A stretch of 64,000 nt of DNA. Origin: Thermoclostridium stercorarium subsp. stercorarium DSM 8532 (GTDB lineage Bacteria; Bacillota; Clostridia; DSM-8532). This document shows, piece by piece, positions 10,318 through 20,432 of this stretch (within the stretch, counting starts at the first letter, position 1; each line of letters begins with the position of its first letter). The stretch covers positions 744,001 to 808,000 of the forward strand of contig NC_020134.1 of NCBI RefSeq assembly GCF_000331995.1, in the 5' to 3' direction. The notes beneath the pieces were generated by a model. It made no database searches, was not told where the DNA came from, and worked only from the letters and a program-made list of their open reading frames with translations. A program made the translations under genes and the position numbers.

Positions 10318-12468
10318 ATGAAACAAAAAGAAGTATTATACCTTGAAAATTTAAACTGTTCCCACTGCGCAAATGAAATTGAAAGGGAAATTAACAATAT
10401 TGAAGGTGTGAAGGCTTCGCTTAATTTTATGACAAAGCTTCTTACCATAGAATATGACGGAAATAAGGCAGACATAATAAATCAGGCCGAAAAAATCATT
10501 CATGGGCATGAACCCGGTGTGAAAATTTCGAAATGGCAGGGGGAAGATTTTTCAAATAAAAAGGTTGAAAAGCCGTTTTCAATAAAAGAATTTTTGGGAG
10601 CCGAACACATAATTTTTTTCATAGGTACGGTAATATATATAACGGCAATGATATCGCCTCTGGACGGCATTTACAGGAAACTTGTGTTTCTTGCCGCATA
10701 TTTGCTGCTTGGCGGGGAAGTTATTTATGATGCGGCAAGGAATATCTTCAAGGGACAGGTGTTTGATGAAAACTTCCTAATGGCCATTGCAACAATAGGG
10801 GCAATGGCTATAGGCGAATATGCCGAAGGCGTGGCTGTGATGCTTTTTTACCAGATAGGCGAGTTTTTCCAGGAAATTTCACTTGAGCGCTCCAGAAGGT
10901 CTATCAGCGAACTTGTGGATATTCGACCGGATTACGCGAATCTGGTTTCAGAAAATTCGGTTGTAAAGGTTTCTCCGGATAAGGTGCAGACGGGTGATAT
11001 AATTATTGTAAAACCGGGAGAAAGAATTCCGCTGGATGGCACCGTAATAGAAGGAAGTTCCAGCCTTGATATGTCGTCGCTTACCGGAGAGTCCGTTCCC
11101 AAAACAGTGAAGGCCAATGATGAGGTTTATTCAGGATCGGTTAATATGGAAGGCCTGTTGAAAATTAAGGTAACAAAACCCTTCCATGAATCCACGGCTG
11201 TAAAAATACTGGATTTGGTTCAGAACTCGGCAACAAAGAAAGCCCCTACCGAAAAATTCATTACCAGGTTTGCAAAATGGTATACGCCTGCGGTTGTAAT
11301 AATAGCCATAGGCATCGCACTGTTTCCTCCTCTGATCACTGTGGCGGTAAACGGCGGAAATGGCGCTGTAAGTTTCGGCAGCCTTTTTTCAGACTGGTTT
11401 TACAGAGCCCTGATCTTTCTTGTCGCATCATGCCCGTGCGCACTGGTAATATCCATTCCCCTTGGATTTTTCGGCGGAATTGGGCTTGCCTCGAAAAACG
11501 GAATTCTTGTTAAGGGCGGAAACTATCTTGAAGCTCTTACGTTCCTTGAAACTGTTGTTTTTGATAAGACAGGAACTTTGACAAAAGGCGAGTTTGAGGT
11601 AATAAGAATTCTGCCTGCAGACGGCGTTGAAGAATTGAAACTTCTTCAGATAGCCGCTGCTGTTGAAAGGTATTCAAATCATCCTATTGCGAAGGCTATT
11701 GTCGAGGCATGTCCGGCAACCGATGAGGAAATAATCGTGGAGGATCATCGCGAATTACCGGGGTTTGGCGTCGTGGCCAGGTATAATGGTCAGGAAGTAA
11801 TGATTGGAAATAAAAATTTAATGGATACCGAGAAAATAGAGGTAATAATTCCCGATACCGTCGGATCCGTGGTGTATGTCGCGGTCGACAGGGTGTACGC
11901 GGGCTCAATTGTTGTGGCGGACATTGAAAAGCCGGATTCGAGGAAAACAATTGAAAGCCTCAAGAAAAAAGGAATAAAAACTGCTATGCTGACAGGTGAT
12001 TTAAAGGCAAATGCCGATGAAATGGCCGGGAAAATCGGTATTGACGAAGTATATTCGGAACTGCTTCCGCAGCATAAGGTAGAAATACTTGAAAAACTTA
12101 TGACTCAGAAGAATAAAAAGAAGAAAATTGCCTATGTGGGTGACGGAATGAATGACGCTCCTGTTCTTGCAAGGGCCGATGTCGGCATTGCAATGGGAGG
12201 TCTCGGAACAGATGCGGCTATAGAGGCTGCGGATATAGTGATAATGAACGATGAGCCGCTGAAACTTTTAACGGCGATAAACATCGCCCATGAAACCAGA
12301 AAAATTGTATATCAGAACATATTCGTAGCCTTTGCTGTAAAGTTTATAGTTCTTGCTATGGGGGCCGGCGGGCTGGCGACGATGTGGGAGGCGGTGTTTG
12401 CCGATGTCGGCGTGGCTCTTATAGCCGTAGTTAATGCGATGAGGCTGATAAACTTTCAGGTGGATTAG
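10318..12468 (+). CDS. cadA: Heavy-metal (Cd/Zn/Pb) translocating P1B-type ATPase
   Basis: A 716-residue inner-membrane efflux pump exporting divalent soft metals at the cost of ATP. Domains: N-terminal HMA metal-binding domain with C14xxC17 (NCSHCANE), membrane segments, actuator TGES (LTGESVP), ion-pathway CPC (C372-P-C374), phosphorylated Asp416 in DKTGTLT, and hinge GDGMNDAP. The CPC motif with a Cys-rich sensor upstream supports Cd/Zn/Pb rather than copper, though copper pumps also carry CPC. It is co-transcribed with the repressor and followed by a strong terminator. Confidence 0.93.
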   Translation: MKQKEVLYLENLNCSHCANEIEREINNIEGVKASLNFMTKLLTIEYDGNKADIINQAEKIIHGHEPGVKISKWQGEDFSNKKVEKPFSIKEFLGAEHIIFFIGTVIYITAMISPLDGIYRKLVFLAAYLLLGGEVIYDAARNIFKGQVFDENFLMAIATIGAMAIGEYAEGVAVMLFYQIGEFFQEISLERSRRSISELVDIRPDYANLVSENSVVKVSPDKVQTGDIIIVKPGERIPLDGTVIEGSSSLDMSSLTGESVPKTVKANDEVYSGSVNMEGLLKIKVTKPFHESTAVKILDLVQNSATKKAPTEKFITRFAKWYTPAVVIIAIGIALFPPLITVAVNGGNGAVSFGSLFSDWFYRALIFLVASCPCALVISIPLGFFGGIGLASKNGILVKGGNYLEALTFLETVVFDKTGTLTKGEFEVIRILPADGVEELKLLQIAAAVERYSNHPIAKAIVEACPATDEEIIVEDHRELPGFGVVARYNGQEVMIGNKNLMDTEKIEVIIPDTVGSVVYVAVDRVYAGSIVVADIEKPDSRKTIESLKKKGIKTAMLTGDLKANADEMAGKIGIDEVYSELLPQHKVEILEKLMTQKNKKKKIAYVGDGMNDAPVLARADVGIAMGGLGTDAAIEAADIVIMNDEPLKLLTAINIAHETRKIVYQNIFVAFAVKFIVLAMGAGGLATMWEAVFADVGVALIAVVNAMRLINFQVD

Positions 12469-12499
12469 GATGATTAGGATTGCATGAAATTAAAATAAA

Positions 12500-12526
12500 A
12501 CCCCCGCGTAGCGGGGGTTTGTTTTT
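12500..12526. terminator. Bidirectional intrinsic terminator
   Basis: Perfect stem CCCCCGC/GCGGGGG with a three-base loop (12501-12517), flanked by A-rich sequence on one side and T-rich on the other. It can end the cadCA transcript on the + strand and the small gene at 12555 on the - strand. Confidence 0.9.
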
Positions 12527-12554
12527 TGTATCCGTATTTTTATCTTTGGATTTT

Positions 12555-12662
12555 TTAGTAGTCGTACCTTCCGTTGTCATAGAATAAAAGCAGGAAGAGA
12601 ATTATGAAAAACAAAATTTCCGCATTGTCGCTGAAAAATCTTCTGAATCCTACATTGTCCAT
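12555..12662 (-). CDS. Small 35-residue membrane protein
   Basis: ATG at 12662 is preceded by a near-perfect ribosome site AAGGAGGT seven bases upstream; the frame runs 35 codons to TAA. The product starts MDNVGFRRFFSDN, then a single hydrophobic helix (EILFFIILFLLLF) and a short polar tail ending YDNGRYDY. Similar one-helix, Tyr/Gly-tailed microproteins are common in sporulating Firmicutes; their function is not known. It is convergent with the cadCA operon and shares its terminator. The strong Shine-Dalgarno and clean helix make a real gene likely. Confidence 0.72.
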   Translation of the reverse strand: MDNVGFRRFFSDNAEILFFIILFLLLFYDNGRYDY

Positions 12663-12825
12663 ATTTCTGACCTCCTTATGTTAATCTAATACCATTTTAT
12701 TGACGAGGTCTGTTTTTGGTGACAGGTAATTCTCTGTCGCATCTTGTTTAATCTTGAGAATTCCTGTAAAATAATATTGAATTAATTGTAACACAAATGA
12801 TAAATTTGAAATGCGGAGGAAAAGT

Positions 12826-14856
12826 ATGAAATATAAAAGTTTTGCCGTCGCTATATGGGGTGTGGTTATTTTACTTGTTATACTTGTTCCGCTGCCCACT
12901 GTATTAATGGACATTCTTTTTATATTGAATATAACTATTTCGCTTCTTGTTCTTCTGAATGCAATCTATGCCAAGGATGCGCTGTCAATGTCTTCTTTCC
13001 CGACCTTGCTGCTTTTTACAACATTATACCGGCTGGCACTGAATGTTGCGGCAACGAGGCTTATTATAGGCCAGGGTGATGCCGGCAAGGTTGTTGAAAG
13101 TTTCGGGGAATTTGTAGGCGGAAATAACATTGTGGTTGGCGCGATTATATTCCTTGTCATCATGCTGGTTCAGTTCCTCGTTATCACAAAAGGTGCTGAA
13201 CGTGTATCAGAAGTTGCGGCAAGATTTACGCTTGATGCAATGCCTGGAAAGCAGATGGCAGTGGACGCCGATTTGAATGCGGGGCTGATTAATGAAGCTC
13301 AGGCAAAGGAAAGGCGCAAAAACATACAAAGGGAAGCTGATTTTTACGGCGCCATGGACGGTGCCAGCAAATTTGTCAAAAACGACGCCATTTTTGGTTT
13401 CATAACCGTCATACTGAACATAATCGGCGGTTTTATAATGGGAATGATGCAAAACAGCGGTGCGTCGTGGAATGATATACTTGAAAAATATACAAAGCTG
13501 ACAATAGGTAACGGTTTGGCCGTTCAGATACCCGCTCTTTTGATTTCCGTTGCCACCGGTATTATCGTTACAAGAGCCGCATCAGATGAAGAGCTCAGTG
13601 AAGAGATCATTTCCCAGTTGTTCACAGGTCCAAAAACAATGTTCGTGGCCGCGGGCGCGTGCTTTTTGCTGACATTTATTATAGGACGATTTTTTATGAT
13701 AATAGTTGCCGCTTTCCTCGTATTCCTTGGAATTCGCATGCAGGATTCTGAGCAGGAGAAGATAAAGCAGGACGAAAAGGAAATGGAAGAGCGGACTGTG
13801 GAAGAAATACGCAAGCCGGAGAATGTTGTAACCCTTTTGCATGTGGATCCCATTGAACTGGAATTCGGTTACGGGCTTATTCCTCTGGCCGATGTAAACC
13901 AAGGCGGAGATCTTCTGGACAGGGTGGTAATGATCCGCCGGCAACTGGCTTTGGAACTGGGTATGATTGTACCTGTCATTCGTCTGCGTGACAATATACA
14001 GTTAAATCCCAATCAGTACGTTATAAAAATAAAGGGTGTAGAAGTGGCAGAAGGCGAACTTCTGCTTGACCATTTCCTTGCGATGAATCCGGGAACGGCG
14101 GAAGAAGAAATTGAAGGAATACCCACTACGGAACCTGCGTTTGGTCTGCCGGCTCTGTGGATTACCGAAAGCCAGCGGGATCGCGCTGAAATGCTGGGGT
14201 ATACTGTTGTTGATCCGCCTTCGGTTATTTCAACTCATATGACCGAAGTAATCAAACGGCATGCCCATGAGCTTCTCAGCCGTCAGGACGTTCAAACCCT
14301 TCTGGACAATGTAAAAAGCAGCTATCCTGCCATTGTTGAGGAACTGGTGCCAAAACAGCTCAGCCTTGGTGAAGTTCAGAAAGTTTTGTGCAATCTCCTG
14401 CGGGAGGGCGTTTCGATTCGGGATATGGTTACAATACTTGAGACCCTGGCTGATTATGCTCCTGTAACAAGGGATACCGATATGCTGACAGAATACGTCA
14501 GACAGGCTCTTGGAAGGGCGATAACAAAAACGTTCATAACACCGGATAACTCTGATGTTATTACGCTGGATCCTCAGGTGGAGCAGCTTATACTTGATTC
14601 GGTGCAAAAAACCGAGGCAGGCTCTTATATTGCCCTGGAACCGTCGGTATCAAACAAAATCATGCAGAATTTGTTAAAGCTTGTGGAAAAGGTTGCACAG
14701 CTTGGAAAGCAACCTATTGTGCTGGCGTCACCTGTAGTGCGTTTGTATTTTAAAAGACTGACAGAACAAACCATTCCCGGTCTTGTGGTTTTGTCGTATA
14801 ATGAGCTGGATCCGTCGGTGAAAGTGAGATCAATAGGAATGGTTACCTGTTCGTAG
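12826..14856 (+). CDS. flhA: Flagellar export apparatus protein FlhA
   Basis: A 676-residue protein forming the nonameric export gate of the flagellar type III secretion machine. The N-terminal half has about eight membrane helices and the conserved FHIPEP-type loop region (AARFTLDAMPGKQMAVDADLN). The C-terminal half is the cytoplasmic docking ring for chaperone-substrate complexes. ATG 12826 is preferred over 12811 because GCGGAGG lies ten bases upstream and overlaps the earlier ATG. It opens the flagellar/chemotaxis operon, yet flhB, fliP, fliQ and fliR do not precede it and must lie elsewhere. Confidence 0.95.
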   Translation: MKYKSFAVAIWGVVILLVILVPLPTVLMDILFILNITISLLVLLNAIYAKDALSMSSFPTLLLFTTLYRLALNVAATRLIIGQGDAGKVVESFGEFVGGNNIVVGAIIFLVIMLVQFLVITKGAERVSEVAARFTLDAMPGKQMAVDADLNAGLINEAQAKERRKNIQREADFYGAMDGASKFVKNDAIFGFITVILNIIGGFIMGMMQNSGASWNDILEKYTKLTIGNGLAVQIPALLISVATGIIVTRAASDEELSEEIISQLFTGPKTMFVAAGACFLLTFIIGRFFMIIVAAFLVFLGIRMQDSEQEKIKQDEKEMEERTVEEIRKPENVVTLLHVDPIELEFGYGLIPLADVNQGGDLLDRVVMIRRQLALELGMIVPVIRLRDNIQLNPNQYVIKIKGVEVAEGELLLDHFLAMNPGTAEEEIEGIPTTEPAFGLPALWITESQRDRAEMLGYTVVDPPSVISTHMTEVIKRHAHELLSRQDVQTLLDNVKSSYPAIVEELVPKQLSLGEVQKVLCNLLREGVSIRDMVTILETLADYAPVTRDTDMLTEYVRQALGRAITKTFITPDNSDVITLDPQVEQLILDSVQKTEAGSYIALEPSVSNKIMQNLLKLVEKVAQLGKQPIVLASPVVRLYFKRLTEQTIPGLVVLSYNELDPSVKVRSIGMVTCS

Positions 14857-14920
14857 ATAACAGGAATTTGGTTTTAAGTAAGAAGAAAAGAAAAAGAATG
14901 CAACAACTTTTGGAGGTACT

Positions 14921-16105
14921 ATGCGAATACGTCGGTATACTGGAAAAGATATCCAGGAAGCTATGCTAAAAGTAAAAATGGATTTGGGCAGTGATGCGGT
15001 TATTCTAAGCACGCGGAAAGTCCGCAAAAAGGGAATTAAGGGATTGTTTTCAAAACCAATGACCGAAATTCTGGCTGCCGTTGACGATGATATAATTTCC
15101 AGAAGAAGGAGTCCGGAACCCGAGAAAATAAAAAGTGCTGTAAGTGAAGACAAAACCAGGATAGATTTGCTTGAGAACCGTCTGAACAGAATAGAAACAA
15201 TGATAAAAAACATGTATGACGCACAGAAAAATGAGGCGCTGAGTGTTTCAGAAAGGGTATTGAAATACGAAAATCCTAAGATTGAAACTTCAAGAATTTC
15301 AGCGATAAACAGGTTAAATGCGAGGCCGTATGAAAATCCGTATATGTTATTCACCAAAAAATTGTCTGAAAGCGAAGTAGAGCCTGAAGTCATTAATGCG
15401 CTTGTAAATAATATAAGGCATTCCGTCGGCGATTCGGACAGTTATGAAGAAATTATGGCCGTAGCCGAAAAAAAGGTTAAGGAAATGTTGGGCCAGCCAC
15501 AGACTATCCGTCTGCGTGACGACGGCAAACCGACAGTGGTATTGTTTGTGGGGCCTACAGGTGTCGGCAAAACAACCACTCTTGCTAAATTAGCCGCAGA
15601 ATATACTTTAAACCAGCGTAAAAAAATTGCGTTTATTTCTGCAGATACATACAGGATAGCTGCTGTTGAACAACTAAAGACTTATGCCGAAATATTAAAT
15701 GTACCGGTATCTGTGATTTATACACCATCCGAAATCAGAGAGGCCATTGCGGAATTTCAGGACAAAGATCTTATTCTGGTGGATACAGCGGGTCGCAGCC
15801 ATAATAACGTAGCCCAGTTTGCAGAACTGAAGGCGCTTGTAAACAACGCTGAAGCCGACGAAATATATCTGTTGTTAAGTTGTGGTGTCAGTCGCAGTGC
15901 ATGCAGGGAAATTTTAAAACATTACAGCTTTTTGAAGGACTTTAAGCTGCTTTTTACAAAATACGATGAGGTTAATGTACCTGGTATAATTTTAAACGCC
16001 AGGTACGCAACGGGAAAACCGCTTTCGTATATAACCGTAGGACAAAGCGTTCCTGATGATATAGAGGTGGCAAATGTTGAAAATATTGCGAGAAGTATTC
16101 TCTGA
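14921..16105 (+). CDS. flhF: Flagellar biosynthesis GTPase FlhF
   Basis: A 394-residue SRP-family GTPase controlling where and how many flagella are assembled. It has an N-terminal basic B domain (MRIRRYTGKDIQEA), a helical N domain and a G domain with P-loop GPTGVGKT (211-218), the SADTYRIAAVEQL loop and DTAGR. Start has TTGGAGGT upstream. It lies between flhA and flhG, its usual partner, whose product activates GTP hydrolysis in homologues. Confidence 0.95.
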   Translation: MRIRRYTGKDIQEAMLKVKMDLGSDAVILSTRKVRKKGIKGLFSKPMTEILAAVDDDIISRRRSPEPEKIKSAVSEDKTRIDLLENRLNRIETMIKNMYDAQKNEALSVSERVLKYENPKIETSRISAINRLNARPYENPYMLFTKKLSESEVEPEVINALVNNIRHSVGDSDSYEEIMAVAEKKVKEMLGQPQTIRLRDDGKPTVVLFVGPTGVGKTTTLAKLAAEYTLNQRKKIAFISADTYRIAAVEQLKTYAEILNVPVSVIYTPSEIREAIAEFQDKDLILVDTAGRSHNNVAQFAELKALVNNAEADEIYLLLSCGVSRSACREILKHYSFLKDFKLLFTKYDEVNVPGIILNARYATGKPLSYITVGQSVPDDIEVANVENIARSIL

Positions 16106-16159
16106 AAAATATTTTTGTCGGTGCTGTTCATCTTTGCTTGAAAATCGGGGGTAATGCTA

Positions 16160-17068
16160 ATGGGAGACCAGGCTGACAAACTTAGAAAAATTGTTGGGAA
16201 TATCGGCTCGCCAGTGAATGCGGGCTTTAAGCAAAGAAAAGGCGTAGCGAGAGTAATAACCGTAACCAGCGGAAAAGGTGGTGTCGGAAAAACAAATATT
16301 ACCGTAAATCTTGCTATTGTATTAAGCAGAATGGGTCTTAGAGTGGCGATTCTTGATGTTGATTTTGGGTTTGCAAATGTGGATGTAATGCTGGGAATAT
16401 CCGCGAAATATACACTTTTGGAACTTATACGCGGTGAACGTAATATATTTGAGGTTTTAACCGACGGACCTGATAATATTCAGTTTTTATCCGGGGGTTC
16501 GGGTGTTGAAGAGCTAATACAGCTTGAGAAAGAACAGGTTGTGGAGTTTATTTCCAACATATCCCTGCTGGATAAAATTTTTGATGTAATACTTATTGAT
16601 ACCGGTGCAGGGCTTTCAAAGAACATTATGAGTTTTATTTTAGCCGCAGATGAAGTGCTTCTGGTAACAACTCCGGAACCAACGGCGATAACAGACGCCT
16701 ATGCTATGATAAAAATGATTTCAAAACAGGATAAACACAGAATTGTCAAGCTTGTTGTAAATAAAGCCGAAACATATAAGGAAGCAAATGAAATAATGGA
16801 TAAGCTTTTAATGGTTTCTGACAAATTTTTATCCTTTAAGCTGCAGAAAACAGGATACATATTGAGAGATGAATGCATACCGAAGGCAGTAAGGCAGCAG
16901 AAGCCGTTTTGCATAAGTTACCCGAAAAGCCAGGCTTCCCATCAGATAACCGAACTGGCTATGAATCTTCTTTACAATAACGAGGGTATAACCAATATGA
17001 ATTTGCATTCAAAAGGAATACGTGGATTTTTCAGCAGACTACTCAGCAGTTATGGCGTGCAGCACTGA
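16160..17068 (+). CDS. flhG: MinD-like ATPase FlhG (YlxH/FleN)
   Basis: A 302-residue ParA/MinD-type ATPase that restricts flagellar number and stimulates FlhF. Deviant Walker A SGKGGVGKT spans residues 37-45, followed by LDVDFGFANVD and the LIDTGAG motif. The start at 16160 is chosen over 16154 because GGGGGT ends seven bases upstream of it. An N-terminal DQADKLRKIV segment resembles the FlhF-activating motif of FlhG. A C-terminal amphipathic stretch (GIRGFFSRLLSSYG) could be the membrane-targeting helix. Confidence 0.92.
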   Translation: MGDQADKLRKIVGNIGSPVNAGFKQRKGVARVITVTSGKGGVGKTNITVNLAIVLSRMGLRVAILDVDFGFANVDVMLGISAKYTLLELIRGERNIFEVLTDGPDNIQFLSGGSGVEELIQLEKEQVVEFISNISLLDKIFDVILIDTGAGLSKNIMSFILAADEVLLVTTPEPTAITDAYAMIKMISKQDKHRIVKLVVNKAETYKEANEIMDKLLMVSDKFLSFKLQKTGYILRDECIPKAVRQQKPFCISYPKSQASHQITELAMNLLYNNEGITNMNLHSKGIRGFFSRLLSSYGVQH

Positions 17069-17100
17069 TAGTTATGTCGATGATTTAAGGAGAGGTTAAC

Positions 17101-17781
17101 ATGAAGTACCATCAGATAGCACTGGGAACAAAACTGGAACTGGAGCTGTTCGATGAAAAGGGGGAAAAAGTAACTTCCGGCCTGGTTAGTCAGTTTGAGT
17201 CATACGATGAGGACAGCAGCTTAATGAAGATACATAATCCTTTTACGCAGGGAAAAATCTATACCATCAATTCTGGTACGAAAGTAAAAGTTTACTTTTC
17301 AAGAGAAAATGACATATACGTGTTTGAAGCTGATGTAATAGAAGGAAAGGCGGCAGAGCCTGTGCCCATGATGCTGATAAGGCCCGTAAGCCCGATTGAG
17401 AAGATAGAAAGAAGATCTTTTTTCAGAATGGACTGTGAATTGCCGGTGGAGTATTGTGTTATCGATTCCGAAGATGAGATTAATGTGGAAAAGCCGTTGA
17501 TTAAGTGTTATACAAAAGATATCAGTGGCGGTGGAATTTGTATGATAACTGACGTTTTCCATGAGGCGGGGACTAATATTAAAGTTAATTTGAGGCTGGA
17601 CAGGGAAATCGTTTTTACCGGAATGGTTGTGCGTGCCACACAGATACGCGAAAAAGGAAAAATCAGATATGAAACGGGAGTTATATACAAACATATTAGA
17701 AACATGGATCGTGAAAAAATAATAAGTTTTGTTTTTGAAACTCAAAGAGAAAGAATCAGAAAAGGTTGGATGAAGATATAA
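17101..17781 (+). CDS. PilZ-domain flagellar brake protein (YcgR-like)
   Basis: A 226-residue cytoplasmic protein with an N-terminal YcgR-type beta domain (residues about 1-95) and a PilZ domain. The c-di-GMP-binding signature is complete: RRSFFR arginine motif followed by DISGGG. Homologues bind c-di-GMP and slow the flagellar motor. Its place between flhG and cheA, with an AAGGAGAGG ribosome site, supports a motility role. Confidence 0.9.
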   Translation: MKYHQIALGTKLELELFDEKGEKVTSGLVSQFESYDEDSSLMKIHNPFTQGKIYTINSGTKVKVYFSRENDIYVFEADVIEGKAAEPVPMMLIRPVSPIEKIERRSFFRMDCELPVEYCVIDSEDEINVEKPLIKCYTKDISGGGICMITDVFHEAGTNIKVNLRLDREIVFTGMVVRATQIREKGKIRYETGVIYKHIRNMDREKIISFVFETQRERIRKGWMKI

Positions 17782-17874
17782 ATGCTCGGTAAACTGAGCT
17801 GAAAACAGGAATACTCAAAAATATATAAAATTAATCCGATAATAAGAGTAAGCAGTTATGGGGGTGCGGAGAAA

Positions 17875-19926
17875 ATGGACATGAGTCAATATCTTGGCAT
17901 ATTTGTTGAAGAATCGAGAGAACATTTACAGGATCTTAATAACTCTTTGCTTGAACTGGAAAAGGACCCTGGCAATATTTCCATTTTAAACGAAATATTC
18001 AGGGTTGCCCATACATTAAAGGGTATGGCTGGTACAATGGGCTTTACAAATATGGCCAACCTGACTCATAAAATGGAAGATGTATTGGATGGTCTGAGAA
18101 ACGAAAGAATACAGGCCACCGGTGAAGTTGTGGATGTTTTGTTTAAATGCCTGGACGCGCTGGAAAACTATGTGGATACGGTGAGCAGCACAGGCAGCGA
18201 AGGCGATGAGGAATACAGCGAATTAGTTGAATTTCTCTCGGAATTTTCAACCGGAGGTAAGGCGGAAAAGAAACCGGAAAAGGACACCGGGCAGCATGAG
18301 AGTAAAAGTGGACAGGCGGAAAAGAGCGAAGGTTTGCGGGTGGATTTAAGCATATACGATAAAGATGTCATAGAAAAGGCTTTTCAACAGTCTTTAAAGG
18401 TATATGAAATATATGTGGAGCTGGATCAGAAATGTTTATTAAAGGCTGCCAGAGCTTTTATTGTCTTTCAGATTTTGGAAAAGAATTCGGATATTATTAA
18501 GTCTGTACCCCCGGTAAATGACATAGAGGATGAAAAATTTGATTATTATTTCACCGTGGTTGTAATTACGCAAAAAGACAAGGACTTTTTTGTCAGGGAA
18601 ATTAATTCTGTATCCGAAGTAAGAAAAGTTGAAGTTACCGAAATAACAGCAAAACATCTGGAAAACATTAACTCTGCCCAGGAAAAGGACACTGCAAAGC
18701 AGCAAACCGTAAAGGAAAGCAAACCGGAAAAGAAGGATGCTGCAGTACATAAAGCCAATGACAAAAAGGTAACTTCAAAGACCGTACGTGTTGACATAGA
18801 GCGGCTTGACGTGCTTATGAATCTCGTCAGTGAGCTTATCATTTTGAAAACAAGGCTTGACGGAATCATTTCCGCAGGTGAAAGGGACCGTGACATTGCA
18901 CAGACGCTGGAAAACCTTGAGCGTGTTACAACAAATCTGCATGATGCCGTGATGAAAGCGAGAATGGTTCCTGTCGAGACTGTTTTCAGCCGCTTCCCGA
19001 GAATGGTCAGGGATATTGCGAAAGAACTGGACAAGGATATTGTACTGCATATGTCCGGTGAAGATACCGAGCTTGACAGGACTGTTATAGATGAAATAGG
19101 CGAGCCGCTTGTTCATATAATTAGGAACTCTGCCGACCACGGTATTGAAAAGCCCGACGAACGTATTGCAAAAGGGAAGAGCAAAGAAGGAAACATATGG
19201 CTCAGGGCATATCAGGACGGCAATAATGTGGTTATTGAAGTGGAAGATGACGGGGCAGGAATAAATGTTGATAAAGTGCGTAAAAAAGTTCTCGAAAAAG
19301 GCCTGGAAAGCGAAGAAATACTGAACGGGATGACCGACGAGGAAATTATCCAGTTCTTGTTCATGCCCAACTTCAGTACGGCGGACAAGATTACAGATCT
19401 GTCCGGACGTGGTGTAGGTCTGGATGTGGTAAAAACAAAAATTGAGGCTCTTGGAGGAAATGTAGAGCTGATTTCAAGACGGGGACAGGGCAGCAAGACC
19501 ATTATCAGGCTGCCGCTGACACTGGCGATTATTCAGGCTTTGCTGGTTATGGTCGGAAATGAGAAATATGCAATCCCGCTGAATTCCATTCGTGAAATCT
19601 ATAACCTGAACCCGCAGGATATAAAGTATGTGCGCAACCAGGAGGTTACGGTATTAAGAGACACGGTTATTCCCATTATTCGCCTGCATAAAGTACTGGA
19701 TATAGAAGTTCCGGAGGATGACGCAAATAAGAAATATCTTACCTGCGTGGTTGTCAAAAAGGGTGAGAAATTGACCGGGCTTATAGTTGATTCACTGATA
19801 AATCAGCAGGAAATTGTTATAAAATCTCTGGGAAAACTGCTGTCAGGCATACGTTTCCTCGGGGGCGCCACTATTCTTGGCGATGGTAATGTGGCTTTAA
19901 TTCTTGATGTGAATGCGATAGTATAA
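17875..19926 (+). CDS. cheA: Chemotaxis histidine kinase CheA
   Basis: A 683-residue kinase phosphorylating CheY in response to chemoreceptors. Domains: P1 Hpt with phospho-accepting His46 (VAHTLKGMAG), a charged linker, P2, a second low-complexity linker rich in Lys/Glu (about 270-305), P3 dimerisation, P4 ATPase (N box RNSADHGIEKP, G boxes DDGAGI and GRGVGLDVV) and P5 CheW-like domain. All motifs needed for activity are visible. In many clostridial operons cheB lies directly before cheA; here there are only 93 bases between the PilZ gene and cheA and no cheB. Confidence 0.96.
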   Translation: MDMSQYLGIFVEESREHLQDLNNSLLELEKDPGNISILNEIFRVAHTLKGMAGTMGFTNMANLTHKMEDVLDGLRNERIQATGEVVDVLFKCLDALENYVDTVSSTGSEGDEEYSELVEFLSEFSTGGKAEKKPEKDTGQHESKSGQAEKSEGLRVDLSIYDKDVIEKAFQQSLKVYEIYVELDQKCLLKAARAFIVFQILEKNSDIIKSVPPVNDIEDEKFDYYFTVVVITQKDKDFFVREINSVSEVRKVEVTEITAKHLENINSAQEKDTAKQQTVKESKPEKKDAAVHKANDKKVTSKTVRVDIERLDVLMNLVSELIILKTRLDGIISAGERDRDIAQTLENLERVTTNLHDAVMKARMVPVETVFSRFPRMVRDIAKELDKDIVLHMSGEDTELDRTVIDEIGEPLVHIIRNSADHGIEKPDERIAKGKSKEGNIWLRAYQDGNNVVIEVEDDGAGINVDKVRKKVLEKGLESEEILNGMTDEEIIQFLFMPNFSTADKITDLSGRGVGLDVVKTKIEALGGNVELISRRGQGSKTIIRLPLTLAIIQALLVMVGNEKYAIPLNSIREIYNLNPQDIKYVRNQEVTVLRDTVIPIIRLHKVLDIEVPEDDANKKYLTCVVVKKGEKLTGLIVDSLINQQEIVIKSLGKLLSGIRFLGGATILGDGNVALILDVNAIV

Positions 19927-19952
19927 CCTGTTTTACAAAGGGGGACTTAACG

Positions 19953-20396
19953 GTGGCAGCCAATCAAAAACAATACGTTGTTTTCAGAATAGACAATGAT
20001 GAATACGGGGCTGATATAAATAAAGTTACGATAATAGAAAGAATGATGACAATTACGAGGGTTCCGAAAACCCCCCCGTATATAAAAGGGGTTATCAACC
20101 TTAGGGGTGAAGTTTTACCTGTAATGGATTTAAGAACGAGGTTCGGGCTTCCTGAAAAGGAGGCGGACGACAGTACCCGGATTGTTATGGTGGACATCGG
20201 CAACAACATAAGTTATGGTATTATAGTTGATGCCGTTGTTGAAGTGCTTCAGGTTGAAGATACTGCTATTGAAAGCGTTACAGGTTTTTCCGGCAACATT
20301 AATGTTGATTATATAAGCGGAGTCGCGAAAAGCGGTGAAAGGCTGATAACGCTTTTAAATCTCGAAAGACTGATATCCGAATTAATTCCGGCTTAA
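19953..20396 (+). CDS. cheW: Chemotaxis coupling protein CheW
   Basis: A 147-residue adaptor linking chemoreceptors to CheA. The SH3-like core signature KGVINLRGEVLPVMDLR is present. The start is GTG 19953 with AAGGGGG upstream; no closer ATG exists. It lies 26 bases after cheA. Confidence 0.94.
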   Translation: MAANQKQYVVFRIDNDEYGADINKVTIIERMMTITRVPKTPPYIKGVINLRGEVLPVMDLRTRFGLPEKEADDSTRIVMVDIGNNISYGIIVDAVVEVLQVEDTAIESVTGFSGNINVDYISGVAKSGERLITLLNLERLISELIPA

Positions 20397-20432
20397 ACGC
20401 CATGTAAAAATTGAACTGAAGGGTTATGGAGC

